From: Sphingomonas sp. LY29 | GTDB lineage: Bacteria; Pseudomonadota; Alphaproteobacteria; Sphingomonadales; Sphingomonadaceae | DNA: 64,000 nt | Direction of reading: 5' to 3' | Assembly (NCBI RefSeq): GCF_035593985.1 | Contig: NZ_CP141587.1 | Location: forward strand, 2,106,001 to 2,170,000 | In this document: piece after piece, positions 40,462 through 49,225 of the stretch | How positions within the stretch are numbered: the stretch's first letter is position 1 | Layout: every line of letters begins with the position of its first letter | Notes under the pieces: model-generated | Told to the model about the DNA's origin: nothing | The model's database searches: none | The model's input: only the letters and a program-made list of their open reading frames with translations | Program-made: the position numbers and the translations under genes

Positions 40462-43323
40462 CTATCGCGCCGCGGTAGTGATCAGCCCTGCATTGGGGGT
40501 CCGCACGCTGACGACCCGCACCCGGCGAAGCGTTTCGGGAAGGAGATATTGCTTCGCCAGCCGCTGCAGCTCGGCCGGTGTCATCGCGGCGTAAATCGCC
40601 TCCTGCTGTCGGACGCGTTCCAGCCGGGCGGCGCGGCCCTGCGCGCGGGCGGCTACGCCCAGCCACCAGCCATTTTCGCGGCGGCTGCGGGCAAGCGATT
40701 CGAGGATCGGGGCGCGGACGCGATTGAACAGATCCTGGTCGATCGGCTTGTCGCGCAGCGATTGGGTCGCGGCATCGAACGCGGCCTCGACCTCGTCGAT
40801 CTTGTCAGGCGCAACGACGGTGCTGGCCGACAACGTGCCGAAATCGTCGTAGACGTCGGACATCGTCGATCCGACGCTAACGCCGTAGCTGGCGCCCAAT
40901 TGTTCACGGATCGATTCGGTCAGCATCAGGTCGAGCGCCTGAGCGAGCATTCCCATCCCGATTTCCTTGCGGAAGTCGTCGTCGTCGTCGGTCGGCCAGA
41001 AAGCAGCGACAAGCGCCTGATCGGCCGGGCCGGAGTGAGTGAGGCGGATCGGCGAGCGATCGGCACGGAGCGTCACCTTGCGCGGATCCACAATCGCGCC
41101 ATCGTCGCGACGCTTCGGCAGCGCGCCGAAACTGGCGGCGACGGCGGCGATCGCGGCGTCCTCATCCATGTCGCCGACGATCCCGATTTCGATCGGCGCA
41201 TCGGCCAGCAACGGCGTCATCGCCGCACGCGCCTCGGCGAAATTGCGCTGCAGCAGCGCCTGGGCGGGCGGCGCGCCGAAACGATAATCGTTGTTGAGCA
41301 GGATGACGGGAACGCGCGTCGCGAACACCGACATCGGCTGGCTGTCGAACTGCTTATCGATCACGGGCACGATGTTCGACCAGCGCTGCGCCGCCTCGGG
41401 GCGATAGCCGGGATCGGTGAGATAGGCCGCGCTGACCTTCATCTGGAGCGCGAGGTCGGCGGGCGTGGTCGCGCCGCCGGAAGAAAAGGCATCGGGCCCG
41501 ACCGAGCTTCCGGCCGAGTAGACGCGGCCGGCCAGCGCTTCCTTGATATCCTCGAACGACTGGCGGCCGGTCCCGGCCATGGTCGACAGCGACGACAACA
41601 TGATGTTGAGCCCGGGCTTGTCCTGCGGAAGCGCCGCCTGACCTCCGGCCATCCTGACCGAGAAACGTACCCGCCCGGCTTCGAAATCGGTTTTCTTGAT
41701 GTTGAGCCGCACGTTGTTGGCAAAGCGGACGGTGCGGATGCCGAGGTCGGCGATGCGCGTATCGCTGACGACCTTGCCGGGTTGGCCAAAGTCCTCATAG
41801 GCGAAGGCCTGATCGGCGGCGGCCGCGACGGCGGCGGGGAGAGGACGCATCTGCGCCTCGGCCCACGCCATCCCGATCGCGGCGGGGGTCACCGGCAATT
41901 TCTCGCTGACGTGGATCAGCGGCGCGCTTCCCTTCCACTTCTCGCGGAAGGCCGCATTGACGGCGTCGAGCGTGATCGTCGGCTGAATTTCTTTGAAAAA
42001 GGCCAAGCGCCAGGCAGGATTGGTCAGCACCGCGCGGTCGTCGCTGGCCTCGGCGATGGTGGCGGCGAGCGTGGCATTGCTGCGCGTGCCGGCCTGTTCG
42101 GCGGTCGTCCGGAAACCGGTCTCCATGCGCGCCAGTTCGCGCTTCAGTTCGGCAGCGGTGAAGCCATTGGCGAGCGCGGAGCGCAATTCCCTCTCTGCGG
42201 CGGCAAGTGCATCCGCCCACGCGCCGTCCTTCGCGCTCACCGTCAGGCTTTCGCTGAAGGCGAGGTCGCGAAATCCTCCCGATCCGGCCGAAGCACCGAT
42301 CAGCGGCGAATCCTCGCGGTTGACGAGCCGCGTGAGCCGTCGCGAGAGGATGGCGGTGCCAAGGCTGTCGAGGAGGCTGTCGCGCCGTTCAGCCCGGGTG
42401 TCGATCGGTTCTTCGTAAGGCCGCAGCACCGTGACGCTCACGGCCGTGGCGACATTGGTATTGCGGAAGGTGTCGACCGCGGTCGGACGCGCGAAGTCGA
42501 TCTTGCCGACGGCGGGTTTGGCGCCCGCAGGACCGACGCCGCGCCAGTCGGCGAACTTCGCCTTGATCTTGGCCTCGATCGCTTGCGGGTCGATGTCGCC
42601 GACCACCACCAGGGTCGCATTTTCGGGGCGATAATAGCGACGATAGAGCGCGCGCATCGTTTCCGCGCTGGCGGTCTGCAGCACTTGCGGCGTACCGATC
42701 GGCAGGCGCCGCGCGTGCAGCGCCTGCGGCATGGTGAAGCCGAGTTGGTCGATCAGTTGTCGAAGCTGAAACCCTTCGCGGCTGCGCCGTTCGCCGAGAA
42801 TCACGCCCCGTTCGCGATCGACCGCGGCAGGATCGAACTTCACCTCGCTGGCGACCTCGCGCATCAGGAAAAGGGCGTTGTCTACCCGCGCCTGGTCGGC
42901 GACCGGAAGCTCGAGCATGTAACTGGTTGAATCGAACCCCGTCAGCGCGTTCGTGTCGGGGCCGAAGCGCAGGCCCTGCCGTTCGAGAATGCGCACCATC
43001 TCGCCCTCGGCGACATTGGTGGTGCCATTGAAGGCCATATGCTCGATGAAGTGGGCCAGCCCGCGCTCATTCTCCGCCTCGGCAAGCGAGCCAGCACCGA
43101 TACGCAGGCGCACCGACGCCGCGCCCTTGGGCGTGCCGTTGCGCATGATCGCATATTTCATCCCGTTAGGAAGGTTGCCGAGGCGGATCGCGGGATCGGC
43201 GGGCACGTCGGTGGCCGGCACCCCCCAGCCGTTGGCCGAAACCGAAGGGGTCTGCGCGATCGCCGACAGCGAGAGAGGGAGCAGCGCGGCCAGGATGACC
43301 GATCGACCGAACAAATGTCTCAA
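40462..43323 (-). CDS. exported M16-family zinc metallopeptidase (double-domain)
   Basis: A 953-residue pitrilysin/insulinase-type peptidase with a signal peptide (residues 1-23, cleaved near SAIAQ). The inverted zinc motif H91-F-I-E94-H95 is followed by the distal Glu region DRERGVILGERRS near residue 170-180. Two further inactive-like M16 halves make the four-part chamber. TTG 43323 is the start, with GGAGAG eight bases upstream. It lies downstream of the regulator pair on the same strand, 75 bases away. Duplicated at 54323. Confidence 0.9.
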   Translation of the reverse strand: MRHLFGRSVILAALLPLSLSAIAQTPSVSANGWGVPATDVPADPAIRLGNLPNGMKYAIMRNGTPKGAASVRLRIGAGSLAEAENERGLAHFIEHMAFNGTTNVAEGEMVRILERQGLRFGPDTNALTGFDSTSYMLELPVADQARVDNALFLMREVASEVKFDPAAVDRERGVILGERRSREGFQLRQLIDQLGFTMPQALHARRLPIGTPQVLQTASAETMRALYRRYYRPENATLVVVGDIDPQAIEAKIKAKFADWRGVGPAGAKPAVGKIDFARPTAVDTFRNTNVATAVSVTVLRPYEEPIDTRAERRDSLLDSLGTAILSRRLTRLVNREDSPLIGASAGSGGFRDLAFSESLTVSAKDGAWADALAAAERELRSALANGFTAAELKRELARMETGFRTTAEQAGTRSNATLAATIAEASDDRAVLTNPAWRLAFFKEIQPTITLDAVNAAFREKWKGSAPLIHVSEKLPVTPAAIGMAWAEAQMRPLPAAVAAAADQAFAYEDFGQPGKVVSDTRIADLGIRTVRFANNVRLNIKKTDFEAGRVRFSVRMAGGQAALPQDKPGLNIMLSSLSTMAGTGRQSFEDIKEALAGRVYSAGSSVGPDAFSSGGATTPADLALQMKVSAAYLTDPGYRPEAAQRWSNIVPVIDKQFDSQPMSVFATRVPVILLNNDYRFGAPPAQALLQRNFAEARAAMTPLLADAPIEIGIVGDMDEDAAIAAVAASFGALPKRRDDGAIVDPRKVTLRADRSPIRLTHSGPADQALVAAFWPTDDDDDFRKEIGMGMLAQALDLMLTESIREQLGASYGVSVGSTMSDVYDDFGTLSASTVVAPDKIDEVEAAFDAATQSLRDKPIDQDLFNRVRAPILESLARSRRENGWWLGVAARAQGRAARLERVRQQEAIYAAMTPAELQRLAKQYLLPETLRRVRVVSVRTPNAGLITTAAR

Positions 43324-43398
43324 CGCGATTCTCTCCGCCCCCGGATTGATGATGCGAAGCTTAAGCGCCTGATTTAAAAGAACAAGCGTGAGGAAGTC

Positions 43399-44157
43399 TT
43401 ATCGTCCGGCAATCGTCCGCACCTGATCGGCGTAGAGCCGGCCGACCGGCTGTTCGCTGCCGTCGGCAAGCCGCGCGATCCAGCGACCCGAGGCATTCCG
43501 GCTGAAGCCGGCGATGAAGTCGCGGCGAACGATCGCCGACCGGTGCAGGCGCACGAACCGTTCGGGATCGAGGCCTTCCTCCAGCGCGGTCATCGAATGA
43601 TGGATCAGCCAGCTGCGATTGCCGACGTGCAGGCGCATATAATCGCGCTCCGCACTCACCCGGTCGATGTCGCGCGTGGCGATTCGGACCAGGCCGGTCA
43701 GGTCCGATGCCCAGAATTCCTCGAGATAGGGAGACGACGGCGTGGCGGGCTCGTCCGGCGTGCCCTCGGCGTCGCGGGTCGCGATGTAATCGACGGCTCG
43801 CTCGATCGCGCGTGACAGCCGTTCGGTGTCGACCGGCTTCATCAGATAGTCGATCGCGGCCACGTCGAAGGCCGCGACCGCGAACTGGTCGAACGCCGTC
43901 ACGAACACGACCGCCGGCGAAACCGGCTGTCGCGACAGCGCGCGAGCGACTTCGATCCCGTCCAGTCCCGGCATGGCGATGTCGAGCAGGACGAGATCGG
44001 GCGCTAGCGCCTCGGCCATCCGGACGGCGCTTTCGCCGTCATGCGCAGTGCCGACGAGGTGGATCGAGTCGATCCGTGCCAGCATCATCTGCAATCGCTC
44101 GGCGGCGAGTGGCTCGTCGTCGGCGATCAGGACCTTCAAGGCGCGCTGCTCAGTCAT
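43399..44157 (-). CDS. LytTR-family response regulator
   Basis: A 252-residue regulator. Receiver domain: IADDEPLAAERL at the N-terminus, phosphorylated Asp in LVLLDIAMPGLDG and Lys in YLMKPVDTE; the C-terminal LytTR DNA-binding domain includes VSAERDYMRLHVGNRSWL and RFVRLHRSAIVRRDFI. ATG 44157 (MTEQRALK) overlaps the kinase stop by eight bases, so the pair is translationally coupled; the longer frame to 44235 is rejected. Targets unknown; the downstream M16 peptidase gene may be regulated with it. Duplicated at 57260. Confidence 0.9.
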   Translation of the reverse strand: MTEQRALKVLIADDEPLAAERLQMMLARIDSIHLVGTAHDGESAVRMAEALAPDLVLLDIAMPGLDGIEVARALSRQPVSPAVVFVTAFDQFAVAAFDVAAIDYLMKPVDTERLSRAIERAVDYIATRDAEGTPDEPATPSSPYLEEFWASDLTGLVRIATRDIDRVSAERDYMRLHVGNRSWLIHHSMTALEEGLDPERFVRLHRSAIVRRDFIAGFSRNASGRWIARLADGSEQPVGRLYADQVRTIAGR

Positions 44158-45367
44158 CGTCCTCCACGGGAATTGCGATCGAGACATTATAGCCGCCGTC
44201 GATCGGACCGAAGCGACAATCGGCCTTCGCGCCATAATGCGCGGTCAATCGCTGGCAAACGTTGGCAAGGCCAAGGCCGGTTCCCTGGTGCGGGGCATTG
44301 CCGACGGCGCGGCTGCGGCCCTGTCCGTCGGCGACCTGGTTGGCGATGTCGAGCTGCATCCGACCATCGTCGAGCCGGTGCGCCGTGATGGTCAATTCGA
44401 CCCGCGCCGTCGTGACCGACACGCCGTACTTGATCGCGTTTTCGATGATCGGCTGGAGGATCAGCGCCGGCACCCGCGCTTCGGCCAAGTCGGCGGGGAT
44501 GTCGATCGTCACGTGAAGGCGATCCGGAAAACGCACTTTCTCGATATCGAGATACAGTTTCTGCAGCCGGATTTCCTCGGCCAAGCTGACGTCGGCAGAC
44601 GGGTCGATCGACAGGCTGGTGCGGAAAAAGGTCGATAGAGCCATCAGCATGTTTTCGGCGCGATCCGACCGGCCCGACATGACCAGCGACGACAGGCTGT
44701 TGAGCGTGTTGAACAGGAAGTGCGGATTGACCTGATAGCGCAGCGCCCTGACCTGCGCCGCGTGGGCGGCGGTCTCGGCGGCGGCAAGGCGCGTCTCTGC
44801 AATGCGGGTGCGGCGCTGTTCGGTCATGGCGATGAAGAAGGCGCACCACGCCGCGAACATAAAATACCAGGTGACCGTGCCGTCGGCGATCAGGCGCGGA
44901 AGCTTGCTCGCGATGATTTCTTCCATCGGCGGCAGGTTGACCTCAAGCTCGTTGCCGTCCTGCCGGACGATGCGGACGTTATTGCCTCGCTGGACGATCG
45001 CCACGCCTTCCTGCGTCGTGATGCGGGAGGAGGGGCCCATCGGATCGGACACGGTCGCAAGCTTCAGGCTGAGCACCGACATGATCAGCGCCGCCGGAAG
45101 CGACGCGATCGCGGCAACGATCGCCATTCGCCGGACGGTGCCTTCGCGGGCGAGTAATCGCAGCCCGATGTAGATGGCAAAGGTCAGCAACAGGCCGACC
45201 CCGGCGTTGAGAAAGCGGAACGCGATTGCGGAAGCAGCCTCCGGCCCCATCAACCCGCGCAACAGGACGGTGACGAGATAAAAGGCCCAAAAGCCGATGA
45301 TCGATTGCGTTGCGAGCCGCCAGTCGGCGAAGCGACCGTGCGGCGAAAATGCGGAAAGGGCAGCCAT
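44150..45367 (-). CDS. LytS-like membrane sensor histidine kinase
   Basis: A 405-residue kinase with about four or five hydrophobic segments in the first 180 residues, then the His_kinase domain: phosphoacceptor His in YQVNPHFLFNTLNSL, ALILQPIIENAIKYG (N box) and GTGLGLANVCQRL (G box). This His box class (HisKA-LytS, PHFLFN) pairs with LytTR regulators, as here. No HAMP domain. Stimulus unknown. Duplicated at 58011. Confidence 0.9.
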   Translation of the reverse strand: MAALSAFSPHGRFADWRLATQSIIGFWAFYLVTVLLRGLMGPEAASAIAFRFLNAGVGLLLTFAIYIGLRLLAREGTVRRMAIVAAIASLPAALIMSVLSLKLATVSDPMGPSSRITTQEGVAIVQRGNNVRIVRQDGNELEVNLPPMEEIIASKLPRLIADGTVTWYFMFAAWCAFFIAMTEQRRTRIAETRLAAAETAAHAAQVRALRYQVNPHFLFNTLNSLSSLVMSGRSDRAENMLMALSTFFRTSLSIDPSADVSLAEEIRLQKLYLDIEKVRFPDRLHVTIDIPADLAEARVPALILQPIIENAIKYGVSVTTARVELTITAHRLDDGRMQLDIANQVADGQGRSRAVGNAPHQGTGLGLANVCQRLTAHYGAKADCRFGPIDGGYNVSIAIPVEDDD

Positions 45368-45513
45368 GTCCGTCCTTCCTATGCCTTGTGCGGTCCCCTA
45401 TTCAATCGCCCAACCGCCCGTTGGCAGAGCGCAGCCCGCCGCCGGTCGAAGCGCGGTGCAGGAACGGGCGTCGTTGACGCTCGTTGACCGAACACAAGGA
45501 GCGGAAGACCAAC

Positions 45514-45741
45514 ATGACCAGCAATGACAATGACCAATCGGCGCGCGAGCCGACCCTTTCGGGCGCGCCGAACCGCGAACTCGAACTCAAGGTGAAGAAG
45601 GAACCGCGCAACGACGATGCGAAGGCCGATCTCGGTAGCGATGAATCGATGGACGCGTCCGACCCCAGCTCGGCGACGCAGCCAAGCACCAAGAGGCCTG
45701 TGCCGTCTTCGGGCTTTCCCGAGGATAAGTCGAAGGCGTAA
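45514..45741 (+). CDS. small hydrophilic hypothetical protein
   Basis: A 75-residue protein, highly charged and low in hydrophobics (MTSNDNDQSAREPTLSGAPN ... DKSKA), probably disordered. A good ribosome site AAGGAG precedes ATG 45514, which supports it being real; a start at 45484 lacks one. Similar short acidic/polar proteins of unknown role occur in sphingomonads, but I cannot name a family. It is divergent from the kinase gene. Duplicated at 59375. Confidence 0.5.
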   Translation: MTSNDNDQSAREPTLSGAPNRELELKVKKEPRNDDAKADLGSDESMDASDPSSATQPSTKRPVPSSGFPEDKSKA

Positions 45742-45809
45742 TAACAGCGTGCCTCAAACATCACACGCACCGGCAGAAGTCGGTTCGGTGACATTTTAAC
45801 ATTGCGACG

Positions 45810-45851
45810 ATCCCACCCCTCTGATTCAATCTGAATGGGGGGTGGGATTTT
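45810..45851 (+). terminator. terminator-like hairpin upstream of the 45914 gene
   Basis: ATCCCACCCC pairs with GGGGTGGGAT, with a 19-base region between that itself contains ATTCA/TGAAT, followed by TTTT. It would end transcription from the small gene at 45514. The duplicate is at 59671-59712. Confidence 0.6.
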
Positions 45852-45913
45852 GGTTAAGCGTTTCGCAACCACGCTGGCCGCATGATCCACCCAAGGCAAA
45901 AGGAGTTGGGTGG

Positions 45914-46465
45914 ATGACGACCAGGACGAGTCAACCCGCGAGTGGCGCGTTGTTGATCACCGAGATAAAGGAATTCGCAGCGTTCCCGAAGGCGACGCAG
46001 CGCTACATCCGCCGGTCGCTCGACGTCGCCTATGGCCGCTCCAGTCCCGTCGACACCTGGGCCCGAGACGAGATCGAAGCCGCTTCGATCAATGCGCAGG
46101 CACGCTTCTACAAGCAGATCGAGCACCTTCGCCTGCAGATCCCCGACGACAGCGGCCTCGACATGATCGAACCGTTCCTGGGGATGCTGGTGACGCTGTC
46201 GGCCTATGACCTGGGGCAGGATCGCCTACTCAACTTCGCGGCGTATCGCTTCCTGTACGAGCGACTGCTTGGCGCGGGCGTGCGGCCGTGGCTGCCCGCG
46301 GCTTTCTGCGCGGCCGCGTCGCTTCCGCACCTCCACCCCGACCGTCGCCGCGTGCTGCTTCAGTCGATCAGCGAAAGCGCCGCGACCGCGCCCGGCTGGT
46401 CGACCCGCGAGCCGGTGTTCTGGCCCGAATGGGTGGAAAAGGTCGATCAGGCCGCCGCCGCCTAA
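45914..46465 (+). CDS. conserved hypothetical protein (183 residues)
   Basis: A soluble protein with no signal peptide. ATG 45914 has AGGAG ten bases upstream (AAAAGGAGTTGGGTGG). Helical composition with segments AFPKATQRYIRRSLDVAYG, ARFYKQIEHLRLQIP and FWPEWVEKV. No family recognised. Convergent with the Mur ligase gene, 57 bases apart. A longer frame from 45842 overlaps the terminator hairpin and is rejected. Duplicated at 59775. Confidence 0.55.
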   Translation: MTTRTSQPASGALLITEIKEFAAFPKATQRYIRRSLDVAYGRSSPVDTWARDEIEAASINAQARFYKQIEHLRLQIPDDSGLDMIEPFLGMLVTLSAYDLGQDRLLNFAAYRFLYERLLGAGVRPWLPAAFCAAASLPHLHPDRRRVLLQSISESAATAPGWSTREPVFWPEWVEKVDQAAAA

Positions 46466-46522
46466 TCGGGCAGCTTCACCGACGGAAAATGGCGGGTGAG
46501 CTCTGCAATGCTTGCCCGTGCA

Positions 46523-47911
46523 CTATGCACCCAGACGCGCGACGATCTCCGCGGCGAATTCGCTGAGGGTGTCGTCGCGCGCGCCAAGGATCGCGATCGT
46601 GTCGCCTTCTGCCGCTTCACGAACGAGTTTGTCTCCGATGGCGGCGCGTTCGGCGATGTGAATGGCGTTGCCGCCGGCATCGCTGATAGCGCTGGCGAGC
46701 CATTCCGATCCTTTCGACCGGTCGACCGTTCCGCCCTGATAGACGGGATCACTGAGGTAGAGCCGGTCGTCGGCGCGAAGACCCTTGGCAAAGGTGGCGG
46801 CAAGGTCGTCGCCCATCTTGGCGATGGGACCGTATCCGTGCGGCTGGAAAATCACCAGCAGGCGGCCGGGACGATGGGTCAGGGTGGCAAGCGTCGCGGC
46901 GATCTTGTCGGGATTGTGCGCGAAATCGTCGATCACCGTCACGCCGCGTGCGACGCCGACCGTCTCCAGCCGCCGCTTGAGGCCTGCAAAGCCGGTTAGG
47001 GCCGCTGCTGCATCGGCCACCGGAACGTCTAGCGCCACGACGGCGGCGAGCGCCGCCAACGCATTCTGCGCATTGTGGCGCCCCGGGAGCGAGAGGCTGA
47101 CCTCTGTGCTGTCGCCGCTAGTCTGGACGCTAAAGGTCAGGCCGTCGGCGGACAGCGACAGGTTGCGGCCGCTGACCGCGGCGCCGGGACTATCGAAGCC
47201 GAAACCGACCCGCCGATCCGCCGGCACCGCTTCGGCCAGCGCGCGGCTTTCGGGATCGTCGAGATTAACAACGGCTTTGTCGGCCGCCTCGAGAAAACCG
47301 GCGAACAACCCGCGTAACTCATCCATCGTCTTGTGATCGAGGCTGATGTTGCCCAGCACCGCAACGGTCGGTCGATAGAGCGCGATCGAACCGTCGCTTT
47401 CGTCGACCTCGCTGACGAACAGCCCCGGATCGCCGACCAGCGCCGATGCGAAGGGCGCGTCGTCGGTCACGAAATTCTTCATCACGGCGCCGTTCATCAC
47501 GGTCGGGCGGCGACCGAGCTCGTGAAGGATGAAGCCGATCATCCCGGTCACAGTCGACTTGCCGCTGGTCCCGCCGATGGCGACGCTAACCTGTGCGTCG
47601 TTCAGCAGTCGCGCCAGCAATTGCGGGCGGGTGACATGCTCCAGACCGAGTTCGCGCGCTCTGACCACGTCGGGGATCGAGGATTCGACCGCCGCGGAGG
47701 TAACCAGCGTATCGCCCGTAACCAGGCCCGACCCGTCCTGCGGATACAGCGAGACCCCGAGCGAGCGGAGATAGTCGAATTTCGCGCCCAGGCGGCCGGC
47801 GTCGAGCGAGCGGTCCGATCCTGCGACATCGGAACCCTGTGCGCGCTGGATGGCGGCGAGGGGCAGCATTCCGCTGCCGCCGACGCCGCAGAAATAATAT
47901 CGATTGGTCAT
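46523..47911 (-). CDS. Mur ligase, MurC/Mpl-like (likely murein tripeptide recycling)
   Basis: A 462-residue ATP-dependent ligase. N-terminal Rossmann CGVGGSGMLPLA binds the UDP-sugar, GGTSGKSTVTG is the P-loop, FVSEVDESDGSI contains the catalytic Glu/Asp, ISLDHKTMDEL the His, and DDFAHNPDKIAATL the C-domain. It resembles MurC but more so Mpl, which joins recycled L-Ala-D-Glu-mDAP to UDP-MurNAc. Divergence from an LD-carboxypeptidase, which would generate that tripeptide, supports the recycling role. Duplicated at 60384. Confidence 0.85.
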   Translation of the reverse strand: MTNRYYFCGVGGSGMLPLAAIQRAQGSDVAGSDRSLDAGRLGAKFDYLRSLGVSLYPQDGSGLVTGDTLVTSAAVESSIPDVVRARELGLEHVTRPQLLARLLNDAQVSVAIGGTSGKSTVTGMIGFILHELGRRPTVMNGAVMKNFVTDDAPFASALVGDPGLFVSEVDESDGSIALYRPTVAVLGNISLDHKTMDELRGLFAGFLEAADKAVVNLDDPESRALAEAVPADRRVGFGFDSPGAAVSGRNLSLSADGLTFSVQTSGDSTEVSLSLPGRHNAQNALAALAAVVALDVPVADAAAALTGFAGLKRRLETVGVARGVTVIDDFAHNPDKIAATLATLTHRPGRLLVIFQPHGYGPIAKMGDDLAATFAKGLRADDRLYLSDPVYQGGTVDRSKGSEWLASAISDAGGNAIHIAERAAIGDKLVREAAEGDTIAILGARDDTLSEFAAEIVARLGA

Positions 47912-47961
47912 TGTCTCGCAGCCCTATTCGGCGCCCGCGCCATGTGCAATTGCTGCATGCG

Positions 47962-48780
47962 ATGAAGATCGCCGTCGTCGCGCCCAGTTGCCCGCTCAGC
48001 CCGATCGCCGCCGAGCGCGTGGCCGCCATCCTCGCCGAGCGCGGCGGGGCAGCCCTAATGGTCCATCCTCAATGTTTCTTCTCCGACGGACACTTCGCCG
48101 GAAGCGATGCCGCGCGGTTGGCGGCACTGCGCGAGGTGATGGCCGACGAGACGGTGGACGCGGTCTGGTTTGCGCGCGGAGGCTATGGATCGAACCGGAT
48201 TGCCGAGGCGGCGATGGCCGACCTGCCACCGGCGGCGCGGTCCAAGACGTATTTGGGCTTTTCGGACGGGGGCTTCCTGCTTGCCGCCTTCGACCGCGCT
48301 GGCCTGCAGGTCGCGCATGGGCCGATGGTGCAGGACGTGCTCCGGGACGGCGGAGCGGACGCGGTTCGCCGTGCGCTCGATTGGCTGATCGATCGCGACC
48401 CGGCATCGCTTGAGGGCGGACTTTCACCGACGCGGCGCTCGATGGCGTTTAACCTGACCGTCCTGTCGAGCCTGCTGGGCACACCGCTCGAACCGGACTT
48501 CACCGGTGCCGAGCTGCTGATCGAGGATGTCGCCGAGCATGAGTATCGGATCGACCGGATGATGTTCCACGTCACCAGCAGCGCGGCGGTCGCGCGATGC
48601 GCCGGCATCCGGCTGGGGCGCATCACCGAAGTGCCGGACAACGACCCGGTCTTCGGCAAGGACGCCGAAGCGATCGTTCGCGAGTGGTGCGGACGCAGCG
48701 GAATTGCCTATCTGGGGCCGGCCGATATCGGTCACGACGCGGCGAACAAGGTCGTCCCGTTCCGCCCTGCGCTCGACTGA
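47962..48780 (+). CDS. ldcA: LD-carboxypeptidase (S66 family)
   Basis: A 272-residue cytosolic serine peptidase. The nucleophile Ser is in ARGGYGSNRI, the catalytic Glu in LLIEDVAEHEYRIDRM and the His in ADIGHDAANKVVPF, the S66 triad. LdcA removes the terminal D-Ala from the murein tetrapeptide to yield the tripeptide used by Mpl. ATG 47962 gives the MKIAVVAPSCPLSP start; a longer frame from 47839 overlaps the divergent ligase gene. Divergent promoters must lie in the 50-base gap. Duplicated at 61823. Confidence 0.9.
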   Translation: MKIAVVAPSCPLSPIAAERVAAILAERGGAALMVHPQCFFSDGHFAGSDAARLAALREVMADETVDAVWFARGGYGSNRIAEAAMADLPPAARSKTYLGFSDGGFLLAAFDRAGLQVAHGPMVQDVLRDGGADAVRRALDWLIDRDPASLEGGLSPTRRSMAFNLTVLSSLLGTPLEPDFTGAELLIEDVAEHEYRIDRMMFHVTSSAAVARCAGIRLGRITEVPDNDPVFGKDAEAIVREWCGRSGIAYLGPADIGHDAANKVVPFRPALD

Positions 48781-48797
48781 GCGGGCCTCTTGCGTCG

Positions 48798-48814
48798 CCC
48801 CTCTTGCAAGGGGG
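48798..48814. repeat. GC-rich palindrome upstream of SWIB gene
   Basis: CCCCTCTTGCAAGGGGG, a near-perfect palindrome (CTTG/CAAG flanked by C4/G5), 18 bases past the ldcA stop and about 45 bases before the SWIB start. Same style as the other CCC...GGG palindromes in the window. May serve as a weak terminator for ldcA or as a leader structure for the SWIB gene. Duplicate at 62659-62675. Confidence 0.5.
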
Positions 48815-48858
48815 TGCCGTTTGCGCTCTACCACTCTGCAGAACAACAGGAGGGCCTC

Positions 48859-49137
48859 ATGGCAAAAGCAGCATCAAGCGGTACCGGTCGTAAAGCAGGT
48901 GGCGGTCTCGCCCGCCCGGTGACCCCGTCGCCCGAACTCGCAGCGGTGGTCGGATCGGACCCCTTGCCGCGCAGCGAAGTGGTGTCGAAGGTTTGGGATC
49001 ACATCCGCAAGAATAACCTCCAGAATCCGCAGAATAAGCGGGAAATTCTGGCCGACGACAAACTGAAGAAAGTCTTCGGCGTCGACAAGTGCACGATGTT
49101 CGAAATGAACAAGCACCTGTCGAAGCACCTCAGCTAA
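48859..49137 (+). CDS. SWIB/MDM2 domain protein
   Basis: A 92-residue protein that is almost entirely one SWIB domain: ARPVTPSPELAAVVGSDPL, RSEVVSKVWDHIRKNNLQ, PQNKREILADDKLKKVFG. A basic, Gly/Ala-rich N-terminus of about 15 residues precedes it. In bacteria SWIB proteins may associate with DNA or nucleoid proteins; function is unclear. ATG 48859 has AGGAGG upstream. Ends in a good terminator. Duplicated at 62720. Confidence 0.93.
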   Translation: MAKAASSGTGRKAGGGLARPVTPSPELAAVVGSDPLPRSEVVSKVWDHIRKNNLQNPQNKREILADDKLKKVFGVDKCTMFEMNKHLSKHLS

Positions 49138-49175
49138 GACAGCTTCTTCCGCTCATCGGCGGGAAACGAAAAACG

Positions 49176-49206
49176 GGGTCTGCGGCCAAGTCGCAGGCCC
49201 TTTTTT
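49176..49206 (+). terminator. rho-independent terminator after SWIB gene
   Basis: GGGTCTGCG pairs with CGCAGGCCC (one G-U) across a seven-base loop and is followed by TTTTTT. It lies 38 bases after the SWIB stop and 20 before the convergent extensin-like gene. Duplicate at 63037-63067. Confidence 0.88.
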
Positions 49207-49225
49207 CATGCCCGAGTGATTCGTT

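Noticed and set aside
40549-42930. 793-residue open frame on the plus strand, antisense to the M16 gene (also 54410-56791)
   Set aside because: Arg/Gly/Asp-rich composition, no domain, and exactly antisense to a clear peptidase; a GC-skewed shadow frame.
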